Positions 24,713 to 33,695 of a stretch of DNA of 64,000 bases are shown here, one piece after another (positions within the stretch are counted from its first letter, which is position 1; the number at the start of each line of letters is the position of its first letter). Origin of the DNA: an uncultured Bacteroidales bacterium (GTDB taxonomy: Bacteria > Bacteroidota > Bacteroidia > Bacteroidales > UBA932); the NCBI GenBank assembly GCA_900316955.1, contig ONEX01000006.1, forward strand, positions 143,532 through 207,531, read 5' to 3'. A program made the position numbers and the translations under genes. The notes under the pieces are model-generated. The model saw nothing but the letters and a program-made list of their open reading frames with translations, did no database searches and had not been told where the DNA came from.

Positions 24713-25621
24713 ATGAAACTGCACAACATCCTCGCCGTCGCCGCCCTTTTCGGCGCGACCGCCCTTTCCGCCCAGACTGTCCAGAAAGCGGACGATGAAA
24801 AATACGTCCTGTCCGTGCAGGACCTCTCGATGACCGTGGACGCCGCGCACGGCGGCAAGATCCTCTCCTTCAAGCTCGGCGAGCAGGAGATCCTTGCGCA
24901 GAATCCCGCCGCCGCTCCCCAGCCGGAGCAGGCGGAAGGCCAGCCGCCCCGCCGGCGCTGGTTCAACCCCAACTCCTACGGCAGCACCTTCTGGACCAGC
25001 CCGCAGAAAGAATGGAACTGGCCCCCGGTGCCGGAGTATGACAGCCTCCCCTACACCGCCGAGGTCAAGGACGGCCCCGTGAAGGTCGCGGATGTCACCA
25101 TCCCCGCCCTCTTCCTGCAGGGCCAGGTATCCAAGTATGGCTACCGCGTGTGCAAGACCTTCACCGTGGACCCGTCGGACCTCGCCTTCGTCATCACCTA
25201 TTCCATCGTCAACGAGTCCGGCGAGACGCGCCAGGTCGCTCCCTGGCAGATTTCCCGCGTTCCGAACGGGGGCTTCCTGGAGTTCGACGCGAAGCCGGAA
25301 GGCGTCACCCCGGCGGACCTGATGAAGGTCACCTTCGGGGAAGAGAAGGCCACCCTGGAGGTGGACGTGGCCGAACAGAACCGCAAGATCAACGTGGACG
25401 GCAAGGGCTGGCTCAATTTCCGCGACCACGGCCTCGTCCTCACCCAGCGCTTCCCGGACATCGCCCAAGAGGCCGCCGCCCCGGGTGAAGCCGAAATCCA
25501 GGTGTACATCGACGCCCGCAAGTCCTTCGTCGAAATCGAGGCGCAGGGCCCCTACACGGAGCTCAAGCCGGGCGAGAAGCTGGACTGGACCGTCCGCTGG
25601 TACCTCGCCGCCGACAAATAG
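24713..25621 (+). CDS. DUF4380-like galactose-mutarotase-fold protein
   Basis: 302 residues with a signal peptide (MKLHNILAVAALFGATALSA). The mature part begins VLSVQDLSMTVDAAHGGKIL and contains SYGSTFWTSPQKEWNWPPVP and SKYGYRVCKTFTV, a pattern of DUF4380 proteins with the aldose-epimerase (galactose mutarotase) beta-sandwich fold. Such proteins are often found among glycan-degradation genes; the reaction is unproven. TATCTTTA at 24688-24695 is a reasonable promoter element, so it may be transcribed separately from the GH29 gene. Confidence 0.75.
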   Translation: MKLHNILAVAALFGATALSAQTVQKADDEKYVLSVQDLSMTVDAAHGGKILSFKLGEQEILAQNPAAAPQPEQAEGQPPRRRWFNPNSYGSTFWTSPQKEWNWPPVPEYDSLPYTAEVKDGPVKVADVTIPALFLQGQVSKYGYRVCKTFTVDPSDLAFVITYSIVNESGETRQVAPWQISRVPNGGFLEFDAKPEGVTPADLMKVTFGEEKATLEVDVAEQNRKINVDGKGWLNFRDHGLVLTQRFPDIAQEAAAPGEAEIQVYIDARKSFVEIEAQGPYTELKPGEKLDWTVRWYLAADK

Positions 25622-25675
25622 CACGCATTTCCCGGAAATTCATTATCTTTGCATTCCCAACCAATTTCCGAGAAC

Positions 25676-25930
25676 ATGCGCAACGACAATCTTGAAATAT
25701 GGTGGTCTTCCCTGACCATCGCCCAGAAAGAAAGGATCGCCCGCAAGGGCCAGACGAAGGCCTCCCCGGACGGGAAGGTAGATGAGGCGCTGGTACGCTA
25801 TCCCGCCTGCACCCGCTGGTGGAACGCCGTGCCGGATGCGGACAAACAAAAAATCCACGACCATTGCGTGGACCGTCACGGCTACCTGCTCGCAGATTGG
25901 AACGAAGCCGACCCGTACGGCGGCGACTAG
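25676..25930 (+). CDS. Conserved small protein, 84 aa
   Basis: A short soluble protein, MRNDNLEIWWSSLTIAQKER, with repeated aromatic and acidic positions (ACTRWWNAVPDADKQKIHDH) and a C-terminal WNEADPYGGD. I recall this type as a conserved Bacteroidales hypothetical of unknown function. An exact TATCTTTG promoter element at 25644-25651 lies 24 nt before the ATG, so it has its own promoter. It converges with the kinase gene downstream, overlapping it by 4 nt. Confidence 0.75.
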   Translation: MRNDNLEIWWSSLTIAQKERIARKGQTKASPDGKVDEALVRYPACTRWWNAVPDADKQKIHDHCVDRHGYLLADWNEADPYGGD

Positions 25931-26814
25931 ATCCTTTCCAGCCGGGACGGCGGGACGACGATGTCCAGCGCCCCCGGCATGATTTCCAGCAACAGATCGG
26001 CGCCGGCCTCGAAGGGGTCGCCGTCACAATGAGCCGGGCCCGGATGGTCCCGGCTTATTCGTACCCGCGCGCTCCGGAAAGTCCGCACGCGGCGGCTGGC
26101 ATCGGCCTTGCCCGTCATCAGCTGCGCGGCCAGGACCGGAATCTCCCAGGTGGCGAACGGCTCGACGACCGTCACGTCCAGCAGGCCGTCCCGCAGGGAG
26201 GCCTTCGGCACGATGCGCGCCTCGTTCCCCCATTGGTTCGCGTTGCCCACTGTGATGATCACCGCCGGCCCGGACCATGCGCCGTCGTCCGTCCTGAGTT
26301 CATACCGGTGCGCCCGGTCCCCGTGCTTCCAGAGCCCCCAGGCGGTGGAGATGTAAGTCAACAGGCCCCGCCGGGACGAGCGGGCGAAATCCCAGGCGAC
26401 ATCCGCGTCCAGGCCCACGCCGGCCGTGCAGAAGAACGGCCGGCCGTCCAGCCGGGCGGCGTCAATGCGGGCGATGCGGCCCGCATTCAGCGCCCGGACG
26501 GCTTTCACCGGATTCCGGCTGATTCCGAGGTGCAGGGCCAGGCCGTCGCCGCTTCCGCAGGGGATGATGCCCAGCGCCTTCCCGGTGCCCAGCAGGCCCG
26601 TGGCGACTTCGCTCACCGTCCCGTCGCCGCCCACGGCGACGACGATGTCCGCCTCGCACGTCCGGGCCCAGGCCGTCGCGTCGCCTGCCTTGCCCGTCTC
26701 CCGCACTTCGTACGAGAAGGCGGACCGGTCCAAATAACGGTCAATGGCGGCAAGGACCTTGTGCTTGTCCTTGCCGCCAGAGACGGGATTCACAATGAAT
26801 GTGACGTGCTTCAC
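25927..26814 (-). CDS. Diacylglycerol/sphingolipid kinase family protein
   Basis: 295 residues. The catalytic domain starts KHVTFIVNPVSGGKDKHKVL and contains DIVVAVGGDGTVSEVATGLL (the GGDGT nucleotide-binding motif) and LGIIPCGSGDGLALHLGISR, diagnostic of the DagK/LCB5/YegS family. It phosphorylates diacylglycerol or sphinganine-like lipids at the inner membrane; in Bacteroidales sphingolipids are plausible substrates. The stop of the downstream porin gene and the start of this one are adjacent at 26814, indicating a shared transcript. Confidence 0.9.
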   Translation of the reverse strand: MKHVTFIVNPVSGGKDKHKVLAAIDRYLDRSAFSYEVRETGKAGDATAWARTCEADIVVAVGGDGTVSEVATGLLGTGKALGIIPCGSGDGLALHLGISRNPVKAVRALNAGRIARIDAARLDGRPFFCTAGVGLDADVAWDFARSSRRGLLTYISTAWGLWKHGDRAHRYELRTDDGAWSGPAVIITVGNANQWGNEARIVPKASLRDGLLDVTVVEPFATWEIPVLAAQLMTGKADASRRVRTFRSARVRISRDHPGPAHCDGDPFEAGADLLLEIMPGALDIVVPPSRLERI

Positions 26815-28418
26815 TAGAACCGCCAGCCCAGGGTCAGGAGGGCGTTGCAGAGGGCGGACTGGCCGCAGATCTCAGGCGTTTCGACGCTGTAGTCGACATA
26901 CGTCGTACCACCGTCCCGGTAATAATACCAATAGGGAGTGAGATACTCGTTCGGGAGATACTGGAACCGGACGGCGAAGTCCGCGAAGAAGGAACGCGGG
27001 GAGCTGTAGCCGACGCCGAAGGAAACGGCGGTGCGGAGCTGGGCCTTGCGCTCGTCGGAGGACAGGGCGACCACCCGGTCGGAATCCGACAACGTATTGT
27101 ACTGGGCACCCGTGGTGAGGTTGTAACCCACCCGGAGCGCCATCGCGGGCATGGGCTTGAGCTCGGCGCCGAGGCGGATGGCATGGACAGGACCGGTGAA
27201 ATCCCGGATGTCCAGGTTCGCGTTGTCGAAATCGTAGTAGTAGTCGTCGTCATAGGCGGCGCGAAGCTGCATGCCACGGAAGTCCGTGTACTCGTAGTCG
27301 GCGCTCACGAGGCCGATCTGGCCGATGGTGTAAGCGACACCGACATTGGCGCGCCAGGGAGCGATGACGTTGAACGCCCACTCGTCCACCGGGGAATTCT
27401 GGGACATCGGCTTGCCCTCGGCCACGGAAGCGCCTTCCAGCTCGTAGGTCTCGCGGACCGTCATCAGCGTAGGAGTCTGGATGGCGGCGCCGATCCGGAG
27501 GCCGCTGACGGGACGGGCGATGAAGCCGATCTTCGCATAGAGGCCGGAACCGTTGTCATGGATGGCGGAACGGACCCGCAGGGACTTGAAGTCGTTCCCG
27601 TAGTCGACGCCGGAGAGGGCCTCCTCGGAACGCGTCTCGTCATTGTAGTAGTTCAGGCTGGTGATCCCGAGGTTCGCGCCCAGATAGAACTTGTCGTTGA
27701 AGTCCAGGCCGAAGTTCATCAGGAGGTCATACTTGCTGCCCTTCCGCTCGAGGCCGTAGTACTGGCCGATCTTGTCGGTGAGGACGATATTGCCATTGTC
27801 CAGGAGGGATTCGGTGATGCCGACATACTGGCCGTCGATCTGCTCGAAGAGACCGCCCTGCCAGCCGACCATCGTCTCCCAGGAAGGGATGCCGCTCTGG
27901 TAGAAGTCGCCGCTGAGGACGTCCATGCTGTAACCGTCGGCCTGGGAAGCCAGGGAGCCGGCGAGCGTGGTGCTCGCGTTGGTGCCGGTGGCGCGCAGCC
28001 TGTTCGTATAGTCGCGGGTGACATTGCCCACGATGCCGAAGGAAACGCGCTTGAGGCCGCGCTTGTTGCGGGTGTCATAGACCATCATCGCGCCGAAGTT
28101 GGGCATGCCCATCCGGCTGTTGCGCGTGCGGTACTTGTCCTGGAAGCCTTCCGCCAGGGATCCCTGCGCGGTCACCGTGGAGATGCTGAGCCCCGGGGTG
28201 ATGGTGAACTGGGAATAGGAGGCCACGGCGGAACCGGCCGGGTTGAAAGTCAGGGAACCGAGGTCGCCGCCCACGGCGGTCATCGCGTTGCCCATGCCCA
28301 CGGAACGGGCCGTGCCCAGGTAGTCGTTCTCGGAGAAGTTGAGTGCATCCGTCCAGCCCTGCGCCCCAGCCTGGAGCGCCATCACGGAGAGGAAGACTGC
28401 TGCCAATATCTTTTTCAT
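26814..28418 (-). CDS. Outer membrane protein of the OmpP1/FadL/TodX-like type
   Basis: 534 residues with a signal peptide (MKKILAAVFLSVMALQAGAQ). The mature N-terminus GWTDALNFSENDYLGTARSV, then GMGNAMTAVGGDLGSLTFNPAG, matches the hatch and first-strand region of FadL-like transporters. The remaining sequence alternates polar and aromatic residues typical of a 14-strand barrel and ends in WRF, a normal outer-membrane sorting C-terminus. It is likely a channel for hydrophobic compounds, which suits the lipid kinase gene that follows it. Confidence 0.85.
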   Translation of the reverse strand: MKKILAAVFLSVMALQAGAQGWTDALNFSENDYLGTARSVGMGNAMTAVGGDLGSLTFNPAGSAVASYSQFTITPGLSISTVTAQGSLAEGFQDKYRTRNSRMGMPNFGAMMVYDTRNKRGLKRVSFGIVGNVTRDYTNRLRATGTNASTTLAGSLASQADGYSMDVLSGDFYQSGIPSWETMVGWQGGLFEQIDGQYVGITESLLDNGNIVLTDKIGQYYGLERKGSKYDLLMNFGLDFNDKFYLGANLGITSLNYYNDETRSEEALSGVDYGNDFKSLRVRSAIHDNGSGLYAKIGFIARPVSGLRIGAAIQTPTLMTVRETYELEGASVAEGKPMSQNSPVDEWAFNVIAPWRANVGVAYTIGQIGLVSADYEYTDFRGMQLRAAYDDDYYYDFDNANLDIRDFTGPVHAIRLGAELKPMPAMALRVGYNLTTGAQYNTLSDSDRVVALSSDERKAQLRTAVSFGVGYSSPRSFFADFAVRFQYLPNEYLTPYWYYYRDGGTTYVDYSVETPEICGQSALCNALLTLGWRF

Positions 28419-28451
28419 AGCAATGATCACGATTGAGGGTTAAACGTCCAT

Positions 28452-29759
28452 TTATCGACGGCCACCGCCGCCACCACCGCCACCGCGGGAGGAAGAACCG
28501 CTGCTCGAAGAGCCGCCGCCGGAGTATCCGCCACCGCTGCTGCGGGAGGAAGAACCGCCGGAATAGCCACCGCCGCTGCTGCGGGAAGAGGATCCGCCGG
28601 AATAGCTGCCGCCGCTGCTGCGGGAAGAAGAGCCACCGGAATAGCTGCCGCCGCTGCTGCGGTAGGAGCCGCCGGAAGAGGAGCCGCTGCTGCGGTAAGA
28701 ACCGCCGGAAGAGGAACCGCTGCTGCGGTAAGAACCGCCGGAAGAGGAACCGCTGCTACGGGTGGAAGGAGAAGTCCGGTAGTTCGCAGAGGAGCTGCTG
28801 CGGGAAGCGGAGCCGCTGCTGCTGCGGGCCGCCGAGCCGGAATTGTAGGTACCGGACGTACCGCGGGTGGCGGCGGAGCCGCTGCGCGCAGAGGTGCCGG
28901 AAGCCCGGGTCGCGGTGGAAGCGGAACGGGACGTGCCGGGAGCCGCCGCGCGGGTGACGCTCGTCAGACCCGTGGAAGAGCGGCGGGAGACGGCGGAACC
29001 GGAAGCCGTGGAGCCGCCGGCGCGGGTCAGGGCGCTACTGCGTCCGGATGCGCCGCCCCGCGAGACGAAGCTGCGGGTGCTGCGGGAAGCGTCGCGGTGG
29101 CCGACCTGGCGGGCGTGGCTGTTGCGCTGGATCCAGCGGCCGGACCAGCCGCCTACGCCGTAGTAGCCGCCATAGTAGTGGCCATAGTAGCCATACCAGC
29201 CCGGATGATAGTAGCCGTAGCCGTAATAACCGTAGTAGGAAGGACCCCAGTACCAGGGATCGTAATACCAGGAAGAGTAATACCAGGGATCCCAGGGATC
29301 ATACCATCCCCACGGACGGTAATAGCTGTAGTGGCGCCAGGGGCGATAGTACCACGGGTCCCAGTACCAAGGATCCCAGTAAGTCCAGGACGAATAGTAC
29401 CACGGATCGTAGTAACCGCGCAGGTACCAGGGACGGTAGGCCCAGGAATAATCCCAGCCGTAATTGTTCACGACCGTGATATCCGTGATGCCACTGTCGA
29501 AGTGGAGCCTTGCAGTCTTTCCTTCGGGAACAACGAGCGTGTCGCCCTGAGCGCTCAGGACGTATACTTCAGACTCGACGGACTCCTTGACCAGGGCGTC
29601 CATCTCCTCCTGGGAAACGGCGGCTACGGGAGCCTCCGAACGGGGATCCGCATAGATGCCGTCTTCGAACTGCTGCGAGCCCGCAGCGAACTGGGCGGAC
29701 GTGCCGCAGGAAACCGCGGCGAGCAGACCCAGCAGGTAGGGAGCCAGATGCTTTTTCAT
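28452..29759 (-). CDS. Low-complexity lipoprotein: Tyr/Trp/Pro/Asp-rich tract and Ser/Gly/Arg-rich tail
   Basis: 435 residues. A lipoprotein signal (LLGLLAAVSCGTSAQ, Cys about 18) is followed by a short ordered domain (VYVLSAQGDTLVVPEG, about 60-100). Then comes a tract of about 110 residues dominated by Tyr, Trp, Pro, Asp and Gly (repeats of YYDPWYWGP type). The tail of about 220 residues is almost only Ser, Gly, Arg, Thr and Ala, with iterated SSRSSGGGYSGG and GSYRSSGSSSG units, ending in GGGGGRR. It is probably disordered and surface exposed or envelope-associated. No known function; the repeats are prone to length variation. Confidence 0.75.
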   Translation of the reverse strand: MKKHLAPYLLGLLAAVSCGTSAQFAAGSQQFEDGIYADPRSEAPVAAVSQEEMDALVKESVESEVYVLSAQGDTLVVPEGKTARLHFDSGITDITVVNNYGWDYSWAYRPWYLRGYYDPWYYSSWTYWDPWYWDPWYYRPWRHYSYYRPWGWYDPWDPWYYSSWYYDPWYWGPSYYGYYGYGYYHPGWYGYYGHYYGGYYGVGGWSGRWIQRNSHARQVGHRDASRSTRSFVSRGGASGRSSALTRAGGSTASGSAVSRRSSTGLTSVTRAAAPGTSRSASTATRASGTSARSGSAATRGTSGTYNSGSAARSSSGSASRSSSSANYRTSPSTRSSGSSSGGSYRSSGSSSGGSYRSSGSSSGGSYRSSGGSYSGGSSSRSSGGSYSGGSSSRSSGGGYSGGSSSRSSGGGYSGGGSSSSGSSSRGGGGGGGGRR

Positions 29760-29792
29760 GTCAGAACCTCCTTTTTATCCAATAAAAATAAG

Positions 29793-29800
29793 TATCTTTG
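29793..29800 (+). promoter_or_regulatory. -7 promoter element upstream of proS
   Basis: TATCTTTG exact consensus, 115 nt before the proS start; the leader in between is AT-rich. Confidence 0.65.
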
Positions 29801-29914
29801 TGCCGGAAAAAACCCGGATTGCCAAGGGAAGCGCAACAAATGTGCCAATTTCCCTTTGTCCGGGCAATGTTACTGACAATTTTTCAAAAAAGCAATCGAA
29901 AAAGCAATAGAATT

Positions 29915-31393
29915 ATGGCAAAAGAGGTAACGAAACGGTCCGAGAACTACTCCCAGTGGTACAACGACCTCGTGGTGAAGGCCGACCTGGCCGAGCAGTC
30001 CGCCGTCCGCGGCTGCATGGTCATCAAGCCCTACGGATACGCCATCTGGGAGAAGATGCAGCATATTCTCGACGGCATGTTCAAGGAAACCGGGCACAAG
30101 AACGCCTACTTCCCGCTCTTCATCCCCAAGTCCTTCTTCAGCCGCGAGGCTGAGCACGTGGCCGGATTCGCGAAGGAGTGCGCCGTGGTGACGCACCACC
30201 GCCTGATGAACGATCCCGGCGGCAAGGGCGTCGTCGTGGACCCCGAGGCGAAGCTCGAGGAAGAGCTCATCGTCCGCCCCACTTCCGAAACCATCATCTG
30301 GAACACCTATAAGAACTGGATCCATTCCTGGCGCGACCTCCCCATCCTGTGCAACCAGTGGTGCAACGTCGTCCGCTGGGAGATGCGCACCCGGCTGTTC
30401 CTCCGCACGGCGGAATTCCTCTGGCAGGAGGGCCACACCGCCCACGCCACCGCCGCCGAGGCCGAGGCCGAGAAGCAGCGGATGGTGGACGTGTACGCCC
30501 GTTTCGCCCGTGAGATCATGGCCCTGCCCGTGGTGGTTGGCCACAAGAGCCCGGGCGAGCGCTTCGCCGGCGCCATCGACACGATGACCATCGAGGCGAT
30601 GATGCAGGACGGCAAGGCCCTGCAGGCCGGTACGTCCCACTTCCTGGGCCAGAACTTTGCGAAGTCCTTCGACGTCCAGTTCACGAATAAGGAAGGCCAG
30701 CAGGAATATGTCTGGGCCACCTCCTGGGGCGTGTCCACCCGCCTGATGGGCGCCCTGATCATGGCCCACGGCGACGACAACGGCCTCGTCCTTCCCCCGG
30801 CCCTCGCCCCGATCCAGGTGGTGATGGTCCCGATCTACAAGAGCGACGAGGAGCGCAACCTCGTGCTGGACAAGATGTACGAGGTCAAGAAGGCCCTCGA
30901 GGCCAAGGGTCACAGCGTCGAGGTCGACGACCGCGACAACCTGCGCCCGGGCTTCAAGTTCGCCGAATGGGAGCTCAAGGGCGTGCCCGTGCGCCTCGCG
31001 ATGGGCCCGCGCGACCTCCAGAACGGCACCGTCGAGGTCGCCCGCCGCGACACCCTCGAGAAGATCACCGAGCCGCTGGAAGGCCTGGACGAGCGGATCA
31101 TCGGCCTGCTGGACGACATCCAGAAGAGCATCTACCAGCGCGCCTTCGACTACCGCGCCGCGAACGTCCGCAAGGTGGACACCTGGGACGAGTTCAAGGA
31201 GGAGATCGAGAAGGGCGGATTCCTGCTTTGCCACTGGGACGGCACCGCCGAAACGGAAGCCCGGATCCAGGAGGAGACCAAGGCGACCATCCGCTGCATC
31301 CCCGTGGACAGCTTCGTCGTCGAGGAGGAAGGCAAGTGCGTGTATAGCGGCAAGCCTTCGCACCAGCGCGTGATTTTTGCAAGATCCTATTAA
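29915..31393 (+). CDS. proS: Prolyl-tRNA synthetase, short (archaeal/eukaryote-like) type
   Basis: 492 residues from [20 protein letters not shown]. Class II motifs are present: [13 protein letters not shown], the motif-2 region [13 protein letters not shown], and [13 protein letters not shown], with [17 protein letters not shown] and a motif-3 region near [20 protein letters not shown]. It lacks the 180-residue insertion (editing) domain of most bacterial ProRS and has the C-terminal zinc-binding-type extension ending RVIFARSY, the form usual in Bacteroidetes. It attaches proline to tRNA-Pro. The start is chosen over an upstream ATG because the extra residues would be low-information leader. 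Confidence 0.95.
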   Translation: MAKEVTKRSENYSQWYNDLVVKADLAEQSAVRGCMVIKPYGYAIWEKMQHILDGMFKETGHKNAYFPLFIPKSFFSREAEHVAGFAKECAVVTHHRLMNDPGGKGVVVDPEAKLEEELIVRPTSETIIWNTYKNWIHSWRDLPILCNQWCNVVRWEMRTRLFLRTAEFLWQEGHTAHATAAEAEAEKQRMVDVYARFAREIMALPVVVGHKSPGERFAGAIDTMTIEAMMQDGKALQAGTSHFLGQNFAKSFDVQFTNKEGQQEYVWATSWGVSTRLMGALIMAHGDDNGLVLPPALAPIQVVMVPIYKSDEERNLVLDKMYEVKKALEAKGHSVEVDDRDNLRPGFKFAEWELKGVPVRLAMGPRDLQNGTVEVARRDTLEKITEPLEGLDERIIGLLDDIQKSIYQRAFDYRAANVRKVDTWDEFKEEIEKGGFLLCHWDGTAETEARIQEETKATIRCIPVDSFVVEEEGKCVYSGKPSHQRVIFARSY

Positions 31394-31409
31394 TCAACAG
31401 GTCAGCAAT

Positions 31410-32444
31410 ATGAAGAAGGTTATCATCCTCGCCCTGGCCCTCGTGGCCGGCAGCACCGCGCTTTCCGCGCAGGACACCCAGAAGGCGGCCGCCGAAGCCG
31501 CCGCCGCCCTCACCGCGGCGACCGACAAGCCCGAAGTGGCGCCCAAGCCCTCCTACTGGACCAACTCCATCCTGAACCAGATCAACTTCGGACAGACGTC
31601 CCTGTGGAACTGGGCCGCGGGTGGTTACAACAACTACACCCTGGCCGCCGCCATCGACGCGAACGCGAACTACAAGAAGGACAAGACAATATGGAACAAC
31701 CGGCTCCAGCTGGACTACGGTTTCCTGTATTCCGCCGACAAGCCCATCCTCCAGAAGACCAAGGACCGCATCTACTTCGAGTCCAAGTGGGGCTATGAGA
31801 CGCCGGTGCGCCACCTGTCCTATTCCGCGAACTTCGACTTCAAGACGCAGTTCGACGACAACTTCAAGTACGGAACGCCCAAGAACGAGGAAGGCCACGA
31901 CCCGTCCATCCAGGACTGGCTGGACGCCCGGACCCTGATGTCCGGCTTCCTCTCCCCGGCCTACACGAACCTCGGTCTCGGTCTCCTGTGGACCCCGAAG
32001 CCCTGGTTCTCCCTCAACTTCTCCCCGCTCACCGCGGACCTCGTGATCGTGCGGAATCCCGCCCTGCGGAACACCTACGGCATGGAGCTCAGGGAAGAAG
32101 GGCTGGACAAGACCGTCGGCGATAATTTCCGGCCCGTCCGGTTCGGTCTCGGTGCCCAGCTGAAGGTGGACTGCAAGTGGGTCATCAACGACAACTTCTC
32201 CTACACCACGCAGCTGGTCCTCTTCTCCGACTATCTCCACAAGCCCCAGAACCTCCGCGTGAACTGGGACAACAAGATGTTCTGGAAGCTCGCGAAGTAC
32301 TTCGCCTTCACCATCTCCACGAACCTCATCTACGATGAGAACGTGAAGGTCAAGCAGATTGCTCCGGACACGAAGGTCGCGGCCGTGCAGTTCAAGGAAT
32401 TCCTGGAGTTCGGCTTCACCTACACCCTCGCCAGCAAGAAATAG
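31410..32444 (+). CDS. DUF3078 outer-membrane-associated protein
   Basis: 344 residues with a signal peptide (MKKVIILALALVAGSTALSA). YWTNSILNQINFGQTSLWNW, AGGYNNYTLAAAIDANANYK, WNNRLQLDYGFL and a C-terminal run of amphipathic strands ending FTYTLASKK match DUF3078, a beta-barrel-like family common in Bacteroidetes. Function is not known. It lies between proS and tilS with short gaps and may be co-transcribed with tilS. Confidence 0.85.
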   Translation: MKKVIILALALVAGSTALSAQDTQKAAAEAAAALTAATDKPEVAPKPSYWTNSILNQINFGQTSLWNWAAGGYNNYTLAAAIDANANYKKDKTIWNNRLQLDYGFLYSADKPILQKTKDRIYFESKWGYETPVRHLSYSANFDFKTQFDDNFKYGTPKNEEGHDPSIQDWLDARTLMSGFLSPAYTNLGLGLLWTPKPWFSLNFSPLTADLVIVRNPALRNTYGMELREEGLDKTVGDNFRPVRFGLGAQLKVDCKWVINDNFSYTTQLVLFSDYLHKPQNLRVNWDNKMFWKLAKYFAFTISTNLIYDENVKVKQIAPDTKVAAVQFKEFLEFGFTYTLASKK

Positions 32445-32456
32445 ATTACAGGAACC

Positions 32457-33695
32457 ATGGTACTGGTCGCCGTCAGCGGTGGCCGGGACTCGATGGTCCT
32501 GGCGGAAAAGGTTCGCCGAAACGGCGGACCTTTTGCCATTGCGCACTGCAACTTCCGCCTGCGGGGCGCGGACAGCGACGCCGACGAGGCGCTCGTCCGC
32601 GACTGGGCGGCGCGCCACGGCGTGACCTGCCACGTGAAGGCGTTCGACACGGAAGCCTGCGCCGAAGCGGAAGGCATCAGCATCGAGATGGCCGCGCGGA
32701 AGCTCCGCTACCGCTGGTTCGGCGAGCTGTGCCGGGAGCATGGCTACGAGGCCGTCCTGACGGCCCACCACGCCGGCGACAACGCGGAAACGTTCTTCCT
32801 CAACCTGCTCCGCGGGAGCGGCATCAAAGGCCTCTGCGGCATGGCGGAGGACGGCTTCCTCCCGGAACCGGACTATGCCGACATTCCCCTCCGACGGCCC
32901 CTCCTCCACACCACCCGGGCGGAAATCGACGCCCTCGCCGCGGCCTGGGAACTTCCCTGGCGGGAGGACCGCACAAATGCGGAGAATACCGTGAAACGCA
33001 ATAAGTTACGGAACCAGGTCTTCCCGGTCCTGCGGGAGATCAACCCCTCCTTCGAGGAAACCCTCGCCGCCGACATGGACCGCCTCCGGCTGGTCGAGAA
33101 GATTGCCGACGGATACTACCGGGAGCACGTGGACCTGGTCTGGGACGGGCGCCGGGTGGACACGGACCTCTTGAAGACCATCCCCGGCTGGGAATACATC
33201 CTGTACCGGATCCTGGAAGGCGAAGGGATGGAGGCGCCGCTCATCGCGCAGGCGACGGACATCGTCCGGAGCGGCCAGAGCGGGCGCCGGGCGGGCACGT
33301 TCATCAGCGCCACCGGGCGGCTCGTCCGGGAGGAGGCCGTGGGCGCGCCGGAGATCGAGGTGACGGAGGAGCCCTGGGATCCGGGGCGCTCGCCCGTGAT
33401 GCCGGAAGGCGTCCTGGCCGTGGATGCGGACAAGGTCCACGGGGACCTCGTCGCGGACCGCTGGGTCGCCGGGGACTGGATCCGACCGCTGGGGATGCGC
33501 GGCCGGAAGAAGCTCCAGGACTGGTTCAAGGACCGGCACTACTCCCTCGTGGACAAGAAGCGGGCGGTCGTCGTCCGCGACAGCGGCCTGACCGACCTGC
33601 ACCACGTCGTGGCGGTCGCCGGCCAGACCATCGACGAAGCCTACAAGATCACGTCCGACACCCGCCGGATCCTCAAGATCACCGTCCATGGATAG
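32457..33695 (+). CDS. tilS: tRNA(Ile)-lysidine synthetase
   Basis: 412 residues. The PP-loop SGGRDS at residues 7-12, then IAHCNFRLRGADSDADEALV and TAHHAGDNAETFFLNLLRGS, are characteristic. The middle (about 190-300) and C-terminal domains (LGMRGRKKLQDWFKDRHYS) complete the long form. It modifies the wobble C of the AUA-reading tRNA-Ile to lysidine, an essential step in codon discrimination. ATG 32457 starts almost at the PP loop with only six residues before it, shorter than usual, so the true start could be slightly upstream at an alternative codon. It overlaps the sulfatase gene by 8 nt. Confidence 0.92.
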   Translation: MVLVAVSGGRDSMVLAEKVRRNGGPFAIAHCNFRLRGADSDADEALVRDWAARHGVTCHVKAFDTEACAEAEGISIEMAARKLRYRWFGELCREHGYEAVLTAHHAGDNAETFFLNLLRGSGIKGLCGMAEDGFLPEPDYADIPLRRPLLHTTRAEIDALAAAWELPWREDRTNAENTVKRNKLRNQVFPVLREINPSFEETLAADMDRLRLVEKIADGYYREHVDLVWDGRRVDTDLLKTIPGWEYILYRILEGEGMEAPLIAQATDIVRSGQSGRRAGTFISATGRLVREEAVGAPEIEVTEEPWDPGRSPVMPEGVLAVDADKVHGDLVADRWVAGDWIRPLGMRGRKKLQDWFKDRHYSLVDKKRAVVVRDSGLTDLHHVVAVAGQTIDEAYKITSDTRRILKITVHG

